This document shows positions 49,094 through 61,263 of a DNA stretch of 64,000 nucleotides, piece after piece. The notes beneath the pieces were generated by a model. It was not told the DNA's origin. It saw only the letters and a list, made by a program, of their open reading frames with translations, and made no database searches. The DNA is taken from NCBI GenBank assembly GCA_003952965.2, contig RXIC02000066.1:124001-188000 (forward strand), read 5' to 3'. The position numbers and the translations under genes were made by a program. How positions within the stretch are numbered: position 1 is the first letter of the stretch; the number at the start of each line of letters is the position of its first letter. The stretch comes from Morella rubra. Lineage: Eukaryota; Streptophyta; Magnoliopsida; Fagales; Myricaceae.

Positions 49094-51880
49094 CACCAAA
49101 AAAAAAAAAAACAAAAAACCAAACCCACCCCACCAATCCCCCGCCAAAAGAGAAGGCAACCAAAAAAACAAAACCGCATAACCAAAAACTCTAAAACACA
49201 TAAGTGAAGACCAAACTAACGAGAAACACATAAACGGACATTGATTCGAGTAAATTAACAAACCAATATATTATATTCGTCTCGTTGCATTTTGAGAGTC
49301 CAGAGAACGTAAACCAAACACACCCGCATTTTCCGTACTTGACTAATGATGGCACTGACTCACACCAACTATTTGAGGATTTACACATCCCTTTCATAAT
49401 ATCGAGAACAAAGACTCATATATATATCCTACCTACCTTCCAATCTCAACTTGTTTGTTTTTTTTTTTTTTTTTTCCACGGCGATACATACTGATATCTT
49501 ATTGAAAACCAACTTCCATCCAACCCAGCAATTAGTTCAATCAATGGACTACCACAATCTCAAAATAGATTAAATTGTTATATATCTGAATTAATGAAAC
49601 TCCACTACACAAAAAAAAAATAACTAGCACCATGGAGCATTAAACCTATAGACATTAAACCAAAACAACCCGTCCAACCATTAATACCCAGCATCACTCA
49701 AACAACGTCAACGTCCACAACATCTATAAACCCAATATACAATATTGTTTTTTATAAATTATAATTGAGGAATTGATTTTGGATGCCCAGAGGACATCCT
49801 AATACCTTACTCATTGAAAAAGAGATATGAACCCGAAAAATAAATCAATCCGAGATAATCTAGTCATTATACTATAACATGAATAGCGTAACTATATAAC
49901 AGCATAACCCCACCAAGTAACCATTCAATATCTACCCACCTCTAAAAGATGTCCGCCCATTGTCTTAGTATAAGAAAATACTTCTAATTCTCCTTATATA
50001 TTTTGTAAAGCAGATTCTACCCAAACGTAATTAAGTTCATTCACAATAATCCCTATCACTACCATAAATTATTATCGATTAGACACAAAATAATGTTATC
50101 ACCAACTTAAATAAAATATAACCCTTCTTTTCAAAAAAAAATATTATTATCCAAATGTATAGGCTCAGGTTGTTTTCCAATAATATTACAAACAACCCAA
50201 GTAAGAAATTCAATAAAAATTTAATTCTCAATATCAATATAGAACAAATAAACATAAATAAAAAACTCAATCAAAACTGACATATGGAACCAAAATTTGA
50301 GTCCCATTGAAAACAAATTTCTGCTTTAATTCTAGCAAACATTTTACCATAAATGAGCGCGATCGTACACGCTAGCGAAATTTTTTCAAAGGTAAAAAAT
50401 TAGAACTATTTTCTGCTATATCAGACTATCTAACATAACAATTTCAATAGGATTAGGCTACTTGGGAAATTTCTAGGAATTATTGCGTCAACCCACAAAC
50501 AACACCAAAAAAGATAAGCACATATTCCAATATGTTTTTGAGCTACCTCTCTTTTTTCTCTCCTTAAAGAAAATTCATGCATCCTATGCCATGAATTGGA
50601 ACTCAAAAAGATAAGGAATAACGCAAACACATACTAAATAGGGCTCTAAAATGAGCTTCTAAAAATTCCCACTGTGACTAACCACAAAATATCATACCCC
50701 CACCACTCCAACGAGTCAATTCTTAGACAACTAACAACTAAAAGTCATATCCTACGGCCAACCACAAAATAAAAGAGCATACACACCCAGAGTATATTTA
50801 AAAATCTTGAAAACCACTCAAAAACTAAAACAATTATCAAATGTCCAAAAACAAACCACATAGGTTGAACCAGAAAATTCACCTACAACCAATCCTATCC
50901 AGTAAGTGTTACGCCACAACTCTCTCTATACAACACCCTTCTCCTCACCCATCCCAAACAAATCTAATACAGACACCTCAAAATAGTCAAAAGCAATAGA
51001 AACATAAGTTCATTACAACAAACCCAAACACATACCTAATTCACTCCTACACAATCCAAACAGGCTCCAACCTCACACATAAGAAAAAAACATACACATA
51101 TTTAGGACAAAATTAATATAGAATAAAATCAATTGCCATACCCATCTTCTCAAGCACCTCCAACTTATACATGTTACACTCTAGCCATACTACAACATAT
51201 AAACTCAGAATCATCATATTTCTCTCTCCCATATTAGACCTTGACCTTTACCCAATATTGAGATCTGAATACTCGAATCTAAGACCGCTGACCACTTCTA
51301 AGTCTTTCTCAACCATGCACCTCGTACTTCACCCTATCCAATATCTACTTCAAACTAGGTTATCTCTCCCACACCAAATAGGATTGTATTTCTTGCAGTT
51401 GAACATTCAAAATATTATACTTACCAAATACCAACCAGTATAAGCTCCAAATTCATATTTCCAAAAACAAAAATCTATGCCATCAATTATCAATCACAAT
51501 ATAACACTTTCTTTCAAAAAGGCTCCAACAATGATTTAGGGAAATGACTGCTCAAATTAAAAAGAAAGAAAAGAACAAAATCATCGTCATGGTCTTAAAC
51601 AAAAATATTTATTGTAAAAAAGTAATAAAAGAATAAAAATGCGCAAAACAACAATTTTTGTTTAACCACCAATTTTTTTCACAAAACATATCAAACACCA
51701 ACCTCATTAAAAAACACCACCACACCTGTACATCTATGAGACATAAGCTATCTTAACTCGCACATGATAAATCATATAATCTTCAACCTAATCCTCTCTC
51801 ACTCCCCACACAAACAACCAAATACAAAACACTTATAATTGAAACACACAAAACAAAACCAACCCACCACCCAACCACCA
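41700..51880. other. A+C-rich, G-poor strand-skewed block (distorted sequence)
   Basis: The + strand is strongly depleted in G over about 10 kb. The 60 bases at 43021-43080 count A24 C19 T14 G3. Open frames are short. Homopolymers and A-rich strings are frequent, including a 52-A run at 49040-49091. No repeat unit or ordinary gene is readable, but SPA kinase-like coding remnants are recoverable at 44600-45190. The composition change begins just upstream of a clean SPA exon (41499-41645). A low-accuracy assembly segment is the simplest reading. Confidence 0.8.
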
Positions 51881-51889
51881 AACCGCGAA

Positions 51890-52112
51890 TTTTGACGATT
51901 GTGCTCCAAGTAGTCTTCACTGTTCGAAGATGGTTGTCAACATGCTTAGGCTGACAATCAATCCCAAATTTTTCTGATATCTCTCTTGCAACACGTGTAA
52001 ATAAGAATGCTCTGAATGTATTAGAAGGCTTGTTGCCCTTCATAGCCTCATCCGCAAAATTTTCTAGTAAAATTGCCGAACAGGTTTTGACCACATAAAA
52101 TTTTGGCCTTCC
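51890..52112 (-). pseudogene. Myb/SANT-like domain fragment
   Basis: The minus strand reads AILLENFADEAMKGNKPSNT, then KFGIDCQPKHVDNHLRTVK and TWSTIVKIRGL. This is the pattern of plant Myb/SANT-like DNA-binding domains (Myb_DNA-bind_3 type), common in proteins related to PIF/Harbinger accessory factors. Upstream, an MWSKP-like string sits in another frame, so a frameshift near 52085 is likely. The fragment stops at the gap on one side and enters skewed sequence on the other. Its base composition is normal, unlike its neighbours. Confidence 0.6.
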
Positions 52113-52185
52113 CCATAACTATACGAACACAAAAACTAATATATCAAGATCTTAAACATTTGTTTCCAATAGCCATGGTGGATTT

Positions 52186-52286
52186 NNNNNNNNNNNNNNN
52201 NNNNNNNNNNNNNNNNNNNNNNNNNNNNNNNNNNNNNNNNNNNNNNNNNNNNNNNNNNNNNNNNNNNNNNNNNNNNNNNNNNNNNN
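52186..52286. other. Assembly gap (N run)
   Basis: 101 consecutive N, close to the conventional fixed-size scaffold gap of unknown true length. The direction of strand skew reverses across it. Confidence 0.99.
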
Positions 52287-53759
52287 AGAAGATTGTTGGA
52301 TATGTAATTGTTACATTGACTGTTAAAAGGATGCCTTTTAAAGGTTTTCTCTCTTTGGACTTAAGTGTTGTCGACACATTTGGCAGCTGCTCATCGCCGA
52401 TTTTGCCTGGTGTTTTGACTTTTTGATTTGGGTTAGATTGTAGTTTTGTAATTGTGTCAAACATTGTTTATTGATAGCTAGATTTGTGTCGGTGAGCACA
52501 TTTGTTTTGGGGGTGGTTTTTTTTTTGTGGTTGTATGCTGTGGATTTGCTTAGATAGTCGCGGAGCATTGTACGTATCCTTAGCTTCCATTTAATAAAAT
52601 TTTTGGGGTTTTTTCTAAATAAGTACATTAGGTAGTTTTTGCTTTTTAGGGGATCGGTATGTTTTGTTGTATGTGGGGTGTTTGTATGAAGACCTTTTTG
52701 ATAGTCAGAGGGATTATAATTTTAGTAAGTATTAGTTAATAGAGTAGATAAGACGACACACTTTGCAATTTTTATTTTCTTTGCCTTATTACTTTTAGGG
52801 AGAGTGAGAAAATAATGCTTGTAAGAAGATGGAAGTGCTTACTAGCTAGAATAGGTTTGTTGCTCCACCTAGCCAAACTTTAGTTTTCCTGGGTTGAGAA
52901 GTTCTTGTCTTCTTGCACACTATATGGATTGCTTTTACTTGTCTTTGATTTTTTAGCTTAGATAGTAGTCATATTTTTCCATAGTTTTGGGTGTTTTCCA
53001 CTTTGCTGTATTTGGCTTAAAAGATGTTTTTTTTCTTTATTATTCCTTTGTACCCATCTTTTTTTAAACACTTGAGTGTTTTGAGATTTCTACTTGGTCC
53101 TTTATTCGTTGAGTTAGAATATTCTCTTTGGTTTTGGTGATTTTGTGAAAGAAAATTTAAAGAGTTTGTAAGCTTGTGATAGGAATAACTGTTTGTGAGT
53201 TTGGTTTTTCCCGTATTCGGCATTTTGTTGGAGGAGAGAGTAACTAGGTGTATATTTTTGGCTTATTTTGTGCTGAATTTACGTGTAAGGTAAGTCCTGG
53301 ATAGGAAGTCAATAGCCTCGTTTGTGGGTTGGATGTAGTGCGGAAGTGTTTCGGTGGCGATACCAACTTTAAAATTGGCGTATTTGTCTTCTCTCTATAT
53401 TCTGTTATCTCTTCTTATTTATTCTCGCGTATTCGGTCATTACTTTTATTGTTTTGTGGATGTTTGTATTGGCTTTATTTGTTTCTTCATATTAGTTAGC
53501 ATTTGTTTAGTGGTATTGTCAGATCTGGTCTATTTTTATTCGTTTTTAGAAATTTTGTATTTTTTTTTTAGATTTTGCTGTTTTTATCGGAATATGTGAG
53601 TAATTGGTTTTTGATTTATATAACCTTATTTTCAATTTTCACGGTTCTGCTTGTTGGTTGATATTTGACTTTGGTCATTCGTCCCTATCTAAGGATGGTT
53701 TTTAAGCTAGGTTACAATAGGGTATAGATACTAATTATATCTAATTTTTTTCATTTTTT
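52287..53759. other. T+G-rich strand-skewed block
   Basis: This is the mirror image of the block left of the gap. The + strand is T-rich; 53401-53460 counts T33 C10 G9 A8. No gene or repeat is recognised, and the open frames are low-complexity. Confidence 0.7.
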
Positions 53760-55690
53760 ACAAACATTTTTGTTTTTTTTTCTATGAATATATTCTATAT
53801 TTTATAATTACACATGTAATAGTCCCTAAGGCTGGTTTCTCTGGTTATTAACTCAAGGAGTGAAATGAGTATTGCTAGTGTGTCTTTCAAATGTAATTAG
53901 CTATTCATTCATATACTTATATGTTGAGAATGCACTTTGGGAGATCAGGATAACTCATTCTGCAATCAGTTATAGTTAAAATGACCATATTATATTTTGG
54001 GATCCTTTGTTCTTTTCGGTTTTCGGGACTATGATATCGGGTCAATAGATGTTATATTTCAGTTTAGGGTCAGACGTCAGGTGGTTCAACGGATTATTAT
54101 CGGAAAGTTTGAAAGGTTTTCGTGCGGTTCTGTAAAATTGCATTTGTAATGGTGGTATGTGTCCATGCACCTGGTAAAGTTCGCAGCAATGAATTCGCAT
54201 ATTTAGGTCGGGCACATATTGTTTTGGGGTTTTTATTTGTCGGATATATTAAATGACGCTAGGTGGATTGTGGAAACTGTGTAGCTTGACGCAATCCACG
54301 TACGTTTGTTGGCAAAGAGAATATTTAGCTGGTTGTCTCATGGACCAATTATGTGTAATTGGATATTTATGGGTCCCTATCTGTGTGGGGATGGTCTGTG
54401 TCCTTTTTGGGTTTGGGTGTGGGGGGACTGGCATCAGACTGAAAGGTTAAAGTTTGCTATTCCCACCACAAGTGACTGCTGAAACGGTTTAGTGTTGTCG
54501 TCGACAGGTTACATTGTCTACAATAAGTTTTTGCTTGTGTTTAGCAGTTTGGTGTTTGTGTGGTGGTGTTTTGGGTGTTTTTGGTGGGTGTTTTGTTGGG
54601 GTTTAAGTTGTTGTCGTTATGGGTTGTGGCTTGATGTGAATGCTTAGTTGTCGCTTTTTTTTCTTCGTTAATTCAAAGTGTGGTGCACAAGATCGTGTGA
54701 TGAAAGTGTATGATTTTAGATCAGTGCATTGTTAGGAATAAGGTTTTAGGAACACGATGGTAGCTTACGACTCCGTTGGCAGCAGTTACTGGGGGTTATT
54801 TGTGGCTCCTGCTGATGTCAAACGCGGGTCTGTCAGTTAAGTATGGTTTAACTCGTGCTTTATGGCTTGAAGATGTTTGATTTCACGCAGCGTGATTTTG
54901 GTGCATAAGGTTCCTCATTCTTCAGGCTCATTTTATTTGCCACGCTTTCTTTGAAGGCAAACAGTTTTGTAGCGGGTGTACATGTTAATTGTTCATTTTA
55001 TGACTCTTATTTGGTGGTATAATGCTCCCCTAAATGTTTTGTTGGATCTATTGTCATGACACAGTGAAGGTGGGTAAGAAAATCACAATTGGAGCAATAA
55101 TAAAAGCCGTAGTTCGTGTCCACTGTTTGGGCACATATCGACAAGCTTTGCGATGTGATTGGTTGTCTTGAAGAGAGTATATGAGGTTGAGAGGGTGTTG
55201 TTTGTGCATAAAACTTTGACAGTTGACGGTAAGGAAGTACATTTTTGGTGGACCACGAATGAACAGTGGCACAAAAATAAAATTTGTCCTTATCTTCTTT
55301 TCCACAAGCATCGCAGGTGAATGGCAAGGATTTGGGCACAAGGGCCAATGGATGGTCATGAATTGCAGCATCTATAGTGAGTGGTTTTGGTTTTGTACTT
55401 ATGGAGCTGCATTTCAGATGGACCACAAGGGACAGGTGTTGCAAATGTAAAACATGTCTTTGCCTTCTTTCCGGCATTTATCACAAGTGAATGGTAATGA
55501 TGGTCGGCACAAGGCTCAAATAGATGGTCATGGACTTATAATGATTTTTGGTGAGAGGTTTAGAGAAGTGCATTTTTGGGATCAAGGCTAAAGTTGTGCA
55601 CTCAGAACAGTAGTAACGCGTTGTTTATTTAAATCAGTACCCTCGCAGCGATCACATTTGATCTGCCCTCAGAGGTAGGTGGGAGAATAA
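53760..55690 (-). pseudogene. DC1-domain protein gene, 3' half distorted
   Basis: DC1 proteins are plant Cys/His zinc-binding proteins with repeats related to the C1 domain; most have no known function. 55007-55690 is readable and closely matches the second DC1 gene near the window end. Visible pieces are FTCDACGKEDKDKFYFCA, LSICAQTVDTNYGFYYC, CDFLTHLHC and, further upstream, IKCDRCEGTD with YYCSEC in another frame. Single-base differences from the second copy shift the frame, for example one T lost near 55263 and one G near 55139. From 53760 to 55006 the sequence is T+G-rich but still aligns in order with 62700-63440: 'aaagtttgaaagg' at 54104 matches 62934, and 'tttaactcgtgct' at 54847 matches 63403. 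As given it is not translatable. Confidence 0.75.
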
Positions 55691-57787
55691 GAGGATGCTT
55701 GGTGTGTGATGGTTTGATGCTTTTTTTTTTTTCTTTTTTTCTTATCTCTGTCTCTCACTCAATGAATAAAATTTCTAGTTTGGTGACCACGTGAACATTC
55801 CAAATGGAAGCAAAGAATAAGCCATATATACTTGACAAAGAAAAGAATATTATTGGAAGAATATATGCAGTATTGCTGGTCATGATATACTTGACATGTC
55901 CAAATTATTAAACTCCTGATCATTTCTTGAACAAAACACATTTTGAAACTGATTTTACTTAGATTAATGCAAATTTCAGAGAATTTAAGATTTCTGCACC
56001 CTCTAAAGCTTGAGCGTAAACATTTTTTTTTTTTTCAGAATCTTCCATTTTTATCTTGAATAAATACGTACATAATGATCCCTAAAGCAGGACCTAATGG
56101 AATGAATAGCTCCAGAAAATTGCACTGCTATCATTTTGTGTTAACTTCATTCTATATCATGAAAATAACGCACTTAATTCATTAGAGTTTACAAATTGAT
56201 CCTCTGTATCAGTTTTAATATTATAGAACTGAAAAAGAATGGGGAATCGTAATGTACTTGAAGAATATATGCATTTTTCCGTGATACTTTGCGTCCCCAA
56301 ATGTAAATTGAAGCCGTAATGTACTTGAAAAATATGCATTTCTTGTCGTGTCCAAATGTAAAGTTAAAGGGATAAAGTAATGGTAAAACTCTGAAAAAAA
56401 GAATGGAAGCGTACTGTACTAGAAGAATATGCATTTCTTGGTGAAATTGGTGTGCTCAAATTGTAAAGTTTTTATGTCAATTGCTTTTTAATTTATTCCT
56501 TTCTACTTCAAAGTTCCACCTGACATATATTGTGATATTCTGCGGCCCAGCTAGTTCATATTTGATTTGTAAATGGCCAAAAGAAACTTGAACAAAATTT
56601 TATACCATGCGAAAAAAATCTGCTTTCAGTATTCTTTGAAGGCTTAAACAGCATGTTCCCTGTCATTAACTAACTAAATATTAGAATGCTTTGCTAGATT
56701 GAGATTAGCTTCACGATATTGTCAGCACTCAAATTTTGTGCTCTGTTTTGAATTAATTACCCAACAGATCATAGACATACAAAATGAAGTACGCAATTGA
56801 TATGCAAAAGATGTCCAGCAACATCGCTATCTACCATGACAAAACTCCTATACTTAAGACGGTCAAACTAAAATGCAATATTTATATTTCTTTGCTCAAC
56901 TGTGAGCACATTCTCATAGTAAAGTTCCCGTTTTCGGTCCTAGGGAGTGAATAGGTAATTAATATTTTAAATCACAACTTTACAAGCCCAAATGCGGAAA
57001 TGACAACGCAAATCTTAACACAACATAAAATTGAACATATAAAGATTTTAATAAAATGTCAATCAACTCAAAAAGTCGCAATCAAGAATCACACTCTTTA
57101 TTCAATTTAACATACTTCAAGATTGAAGAGATTTTACCTCAAACACTTGGTGTGCGTCAGGGCTTGGTTAGGTTCAACTCAATGATTCACACCCATTATT
57201 CTCTCAAGATTCTAACAAGAAAATGGAGCAAGAATTCATATTTGACAAAGAAACGAATAAAATTGACTTTACATATGTATCCTTCTCTTTCTCTCAAGAT
57301 TAAAATTCTTATTTGGCGACCGATACAGCAAAATGGAAGCAAAGAATAAGCCATTTTGACAAATGAAACGAATATTTGGAAGGGTGCGGTTATGCATAAT
57401 ATAACAAGAATAGGCATTTGGTGGTCATGATATACTTTACGTGTCTCAACTATTAAACTCATGTTCTGACAAAATAATGAGGAAAAGAAAATTTAAGTAT
57501 CCCATTAGTGGATTGTAGCTTCTCAGATCATCAATTCTATGTGTTGCAGGTGATGCCAATTAGGTCTAGACATATTGTTAAGTAATGTTTTGTTCGTTTC
57601 ATTCGTGGTAGAAGTTGGGAATATTGGCACTTTGTTGATATAATATATAATATATATATATGGCTTAGATATTCACTCAATCTTCTTAATTCTCTAATAA
57701 TAGAAGTTTTCGAACCAAAAAAATCTTTATGGAACTCCTGATTCGTTCTGATAGATAACAAAAACACTATATAGAAACTGCTTTATT

Positions 57788-57852
<65 letters not shown>

Positions 57853-59907
57853 TTTTTTTTCAGAGTCTTCCTTTTTGAACTTTAATAAATGCGTACGTAA
57901 TTATCCCTAAAGCAGGCTCTAACTGATTAATTAACACCAGAAAATCGCACCACTATCATTTTGTGTTAACTTCACTCTATATCGTGAAAATAACGCACTA
58001 AATTCATTAGAGTTTACAAATTCCTCTGTATCAGTTTTAATAAAATCCTTACCAATTAATGTTGTGAGAAAGGAACTCCAAATTGAGCAAGGCCAACTGA
58101 CTTTTGACTTTTGATTTAATTTTTTGTAAATTGGAGCGGTAAAATGACTATAGAACTCTGAGAAAAAGAATGCAGGGAAGCGTACTGTACTAGAAGAATA
58201 TGTAATATTTGTTGGTGATACTTGGCGTGCCTAAATTGTAAAGTTAGAAGTGATGGTACTCTGAGGAAAAGAATATAATGAAAGCGTCTACTAAAAGAAT
58301 ATTCATTCTGTGATACTTGTTGTTTGTTTCCACATTGTGTGAAGTTGGAGTTCTGTTTGTAAAGTGATTAGTATAACTCCGAATTAAAATAGACTATAAT
58401 AAAAGAATATATTTAAAAATAATCAAATAAAAAACTTTAACTTTAACAAAAAGTAAAGCCTTCAAGATAGACCACCGATTAAATCTCTCCTTTATTGGAT
58501 ATGCTTCTGGGAGATACTATAAACTTCCTGAGAGATCCCTTTTCCCGAGTTTTAAGTATGAAGTCCTCCTTCAGTGCCACTACAGCCACAGGCTTCACCA
58601 CCATGTTCATACTGTTCCCTGCTTCTCGTAGCACCTAGCAACCAGTTTTCATCCATGGCAGCATCACGAAACTTGGCACGAGCTGTGTCAGATGTTGCAT
58701 GCTAAATTACACATCAAAGAGATAAAAATAAAAATCCATCAAGTAATAAAAAAAAAAAAAAGCAAAAAATAATGCAGGGCATGTAAATGAAGAGTTGAGT
58801 ACTATCGATCCTTTCCCAGCTCTGAGAAGGTGAGGTTTTTATGTAATCTGTTCTTCTGTGCAATGATTTGAGAAATTCTGGAAGAGGCGATCCAGTTAAC
58901 TTCCTGTGCTGTACATGTGCGACTTCATCCTCGTACGAAACAGGAAACCGAGGTGTCCTTTTCCTCGCTGCTCGGGGCTCGGAGACTCGAATTTATCAAC
59001 AACGAAACGTGGGATTTAAAACCGTGCAGGTTTTCAAACGGTTATATCTCTCGTGAAAAGAATCATCCAAAATGAAATCAAACTATATCGTTCTTTTTGA
59101 ACAGAAGTAGTACTCGCAAAGACCAAAAAAAATACAACAATGCCGGAAAACTCTTGGCTGCTTAATCCGCATAAGGATTAAAGTAATTGGAATGCAAATG
59201 AAAAGTTGAAAATATATCCTCCTGCAAAAAATTAACAACTAGTTATTTGCTGCCACTGTGAATCTTCCAGGATATGGCTTGTCAAACTCCTTTTAACTCT
59301 CTTTAAATCAACCACTGTAAATTATTCTCCTTGTTGTCTTCTCGCCTTCTATGAGGCCGACACATGCAGGATTTCAGGCACTCCCCCCACTCCCTTTTAC
59401 GTCATCCAGTTTCAAAACCAGCTCCAAACTATCTAAAAGGAATCCAAAAGGAATTCTGTTCTGAAAAAAGACTAGCAGATACAGTTATCCAGCTTGCAAT
59501 TGACAGGACTAAATGAACCACTGTATCTCTAATTCCAATGCGTAAGGATGCTTTCGACAACAAAGCAATGACAAGTTTTAATAATTAACTAAAAGCACTA
59601 TCGAAACCATGGACATTGTCCTTCAAATTAGTTTGTCCAAATGAGTTACAGCAGCAAGAGAAGAGCATTAATAGATTCCACAAGAAAGCTGCAAATTCAA
59701 AAAGCAACTTTCACAGAGATATATATATATATCCTCTTTGCATATGTGTATATCAAATTTCCGTTCGTTTGATGATTTTCAAGGTAAATGGTGCATTATA
59801 CATTTGTCGAAACTTGGAACTTTACCTGGTCCCATCCATTGCCTTTCTACTGGTTGATAAATTGTCTCCCCGATAAAAGCTTAGAAGAAGAACAATTTAA
59901 GAGAATT
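55691..59907. other. Spacer between DC1 genes with a segmental duplication
   Basis: Copy A (about 55795-56475) and copy B (about 57325-58290) share 'aaatggaagcaaagaataagcca', 'gtcatgatatactt', 'tatcattttgtgttaacttca' and 'attcattagagtttacaaatt', each with small changes. Both contain a degenerate unit of about 60-95 bp ('cgtactgtactagaagaatatg...') repeated near 56249, 56314, 56409 and 58179. A 60-T run lies at 57791-57850. No gene is recognised; short open frames at 58868-59056 and 59616-59876 have no recognisable domains. Confidence 0.65.
57791..57850. repeat. T60 homopolymer
   Basis: Sixty consecutive T, then A and nine more T, just before the duplicated 'cagagtcttcc' block. The other copy of this segment has only about 12 T (56023-56036), so the run expanded after duplication or is a consensus artefact. 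Confidence 0.9.
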
Positions 59908-60000
59908 CATTGCCTGCCTGGTGCTTCACTTATTATGATCTGTAAAGTTCGTATTTTGAGGACCAATCAGTAAATTTGCATTCTCAGAAATGACTGCAGT
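59908..60000 (+). repeat. Left 93-bp direct repeat flanking the LINE insertion
   Basis: It starts cattgcctgcctgg and ends gaaatgactgcagt, and is identical to 60662-60754 except for one T/C difference early in the repeat. It is interpreted as a target-site duplication. Confidence 0.9.
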
Positions 60001-60661
60001 TCTTGGTGCATCAAGCACAACATCCTAATCCCCATGCCATGGTCACTGATGTGCACAGGCGTCTCCAAGAGCATCTTGCTGCTTGGTCTGCTTCTGAAGC
60101 TGTTATCCAAGCCTAATGGACTCCCCCTCCGCCCGGCTTTTTTAAAGTCAACTTTGATGCTGCTCTTCGTGGGAGTACTGCTTTCTTGGGTGCTGTGTGC
60201 CGACCCCCTGATGGTTCCCTCTCTTTTGCCTGGACACAATCTTTTTTGGCTTCGAACTCCCTGATGGCTGAATTTCGTGCTGCTCTCCTTGCGTGCCATC
60301 TGGCCTCTCACTTTGGCCAGAACCAAGTGATCTTCGAAGGCGATTCACTTACCTGCTGTCGTGCCATATGCGAGCTAGATTTCCTTGTTGAAGGTCCTCT
60401 GATGGGGATTATTTGGTAGCATTAGATCTCTATTGTCTGAGCACTCGGGTTGGTCTTTTGCTTGGGCTCCTCGTAAACAGAACCAGATGGCTCACCTCCT
60501 GGCTGCGTGGGCTTCTCGTTTGTTTCGTTTTGGCCCTCTGGACCCTGCTGCTTTGCCCCTTTCTATTTCTCTTGCAGACTATTTTGATCTGCCTTGAGGC
60601 ATCTGTTGATTTTTAATAAAGGATGTTTGTTTAGAAAAAAAAAAAGAAAAGAGAGAGTATA
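60001..60661 (+). mobile_element. 5'-truncated LINE 3' end with RNase H domain and poly(A)
   Basis: The + strand encodes an RNase H domain of the plant LINE/RVT_3 type. HAMVTDVHRRLQEHLAAW leads into FFKVNFDAALRGSTAFLGAV (first catalytic Asp), then AEFRAALLAC (Glu), IFEGDSLT (Asp) and NQMAHLLAAWASRLFRFGPL. A stop (TAA) lies near 60115, and two extra bases near 60402 break the frame, so it is inactive. AATAAA at 60615-60620 and an A-rich tail (60635-60661) end the element. Insertion by target-primed reverse transcription explains the truncated 5' end, the tail and the flanking repeats. Confidence 0.85.
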
Positions 60662-60754
60662 CATTGCCTGCCTGGCGCTTCACTTATTATGATCTGTAAA
60701 GTTCGTATTTTGAGGACCAATCAGTAAATTTGCATTCTCAGAAATGACTGCAGT
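60662..60754 (+). repeat. Right 93-bp direct repeat flanking the LINE insertion
   Basis: This is the second copy of the 93-bp sequence at 59908-60000, directly after the A-rich tail. The original locus then continues with acttgctgcgctatg. Confidence 0.9.
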
Positions 60755-60945
60755 ACTTGCTGCGCTATGTGCACCAATTTCAGGAGGTGAAATGTTCTGT
60801 CGATGAGTTAGCACAATGCTAATGAACTCCAATTAATGTCAGAAACAATTATATATAAGCCCACCTTCCACACTATTTAATGCTACATGTATAAAGTTTC
60901 GGACGATATGGGTCTTACAATGGGAACCATCTCATGTGTCTATCT

Positions 60946-60976
60946 CTGTCCGAATTACACCGTGTAATTCGGACAG
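60946..60976. repeat. Perfect 31-bp palindrome (15-bp arms, 1-bp spacer)
   Basis: ctgtccgaattacac, one C, then gtgtaattcggacag. The arms are exactly complementary. Possible origins are head-to-head transposon ends or a dimeric protein-binding site. Confidence 0.95.
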
Positions 60977-61263
60977 GGAATTGCAGAGGATCCTCATCCG
61001 TCATTGTGGAGGCCGGGAGCAATCAAGCGGAGGTATAATATCATTGAGTGATGTGTTCAACTTCTTGCTGGGTTAATTAGCCGGAATTTGTTAGCCACCA
61101 TTTCGCATAAAGGGGGTTGATTATGGTGCCATTGGGGAAGTCCCGTTGTTTTTCTGACATCATGTATCTTTGAGCTGCTCTCCCCCTTCCCATTGAGGAA
61201 GAACGGTCTAATTTATTTCTCCAAGTCTTGTTCAACAAGCCTCATGCTTCTGGGCACCCACCT

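Noticed and set aside
48786..49261. Minus-strand frames of over 120 codons rich in Phe (poly-F proteins)
   Set aside because: They are translations of A-rich runs, including 52 consecutive A, inside the skewed block. No protein feature beyond low complexity.
41700..51880. Natural strand-specific deamination or an exotic low-G DNA element
   Set aside because: G depletion alone does not explain the excess of both A and C or the insertion inflation seen in the equivalent block right of the gap, and embedded SPA pieces fit noisy consensus better.
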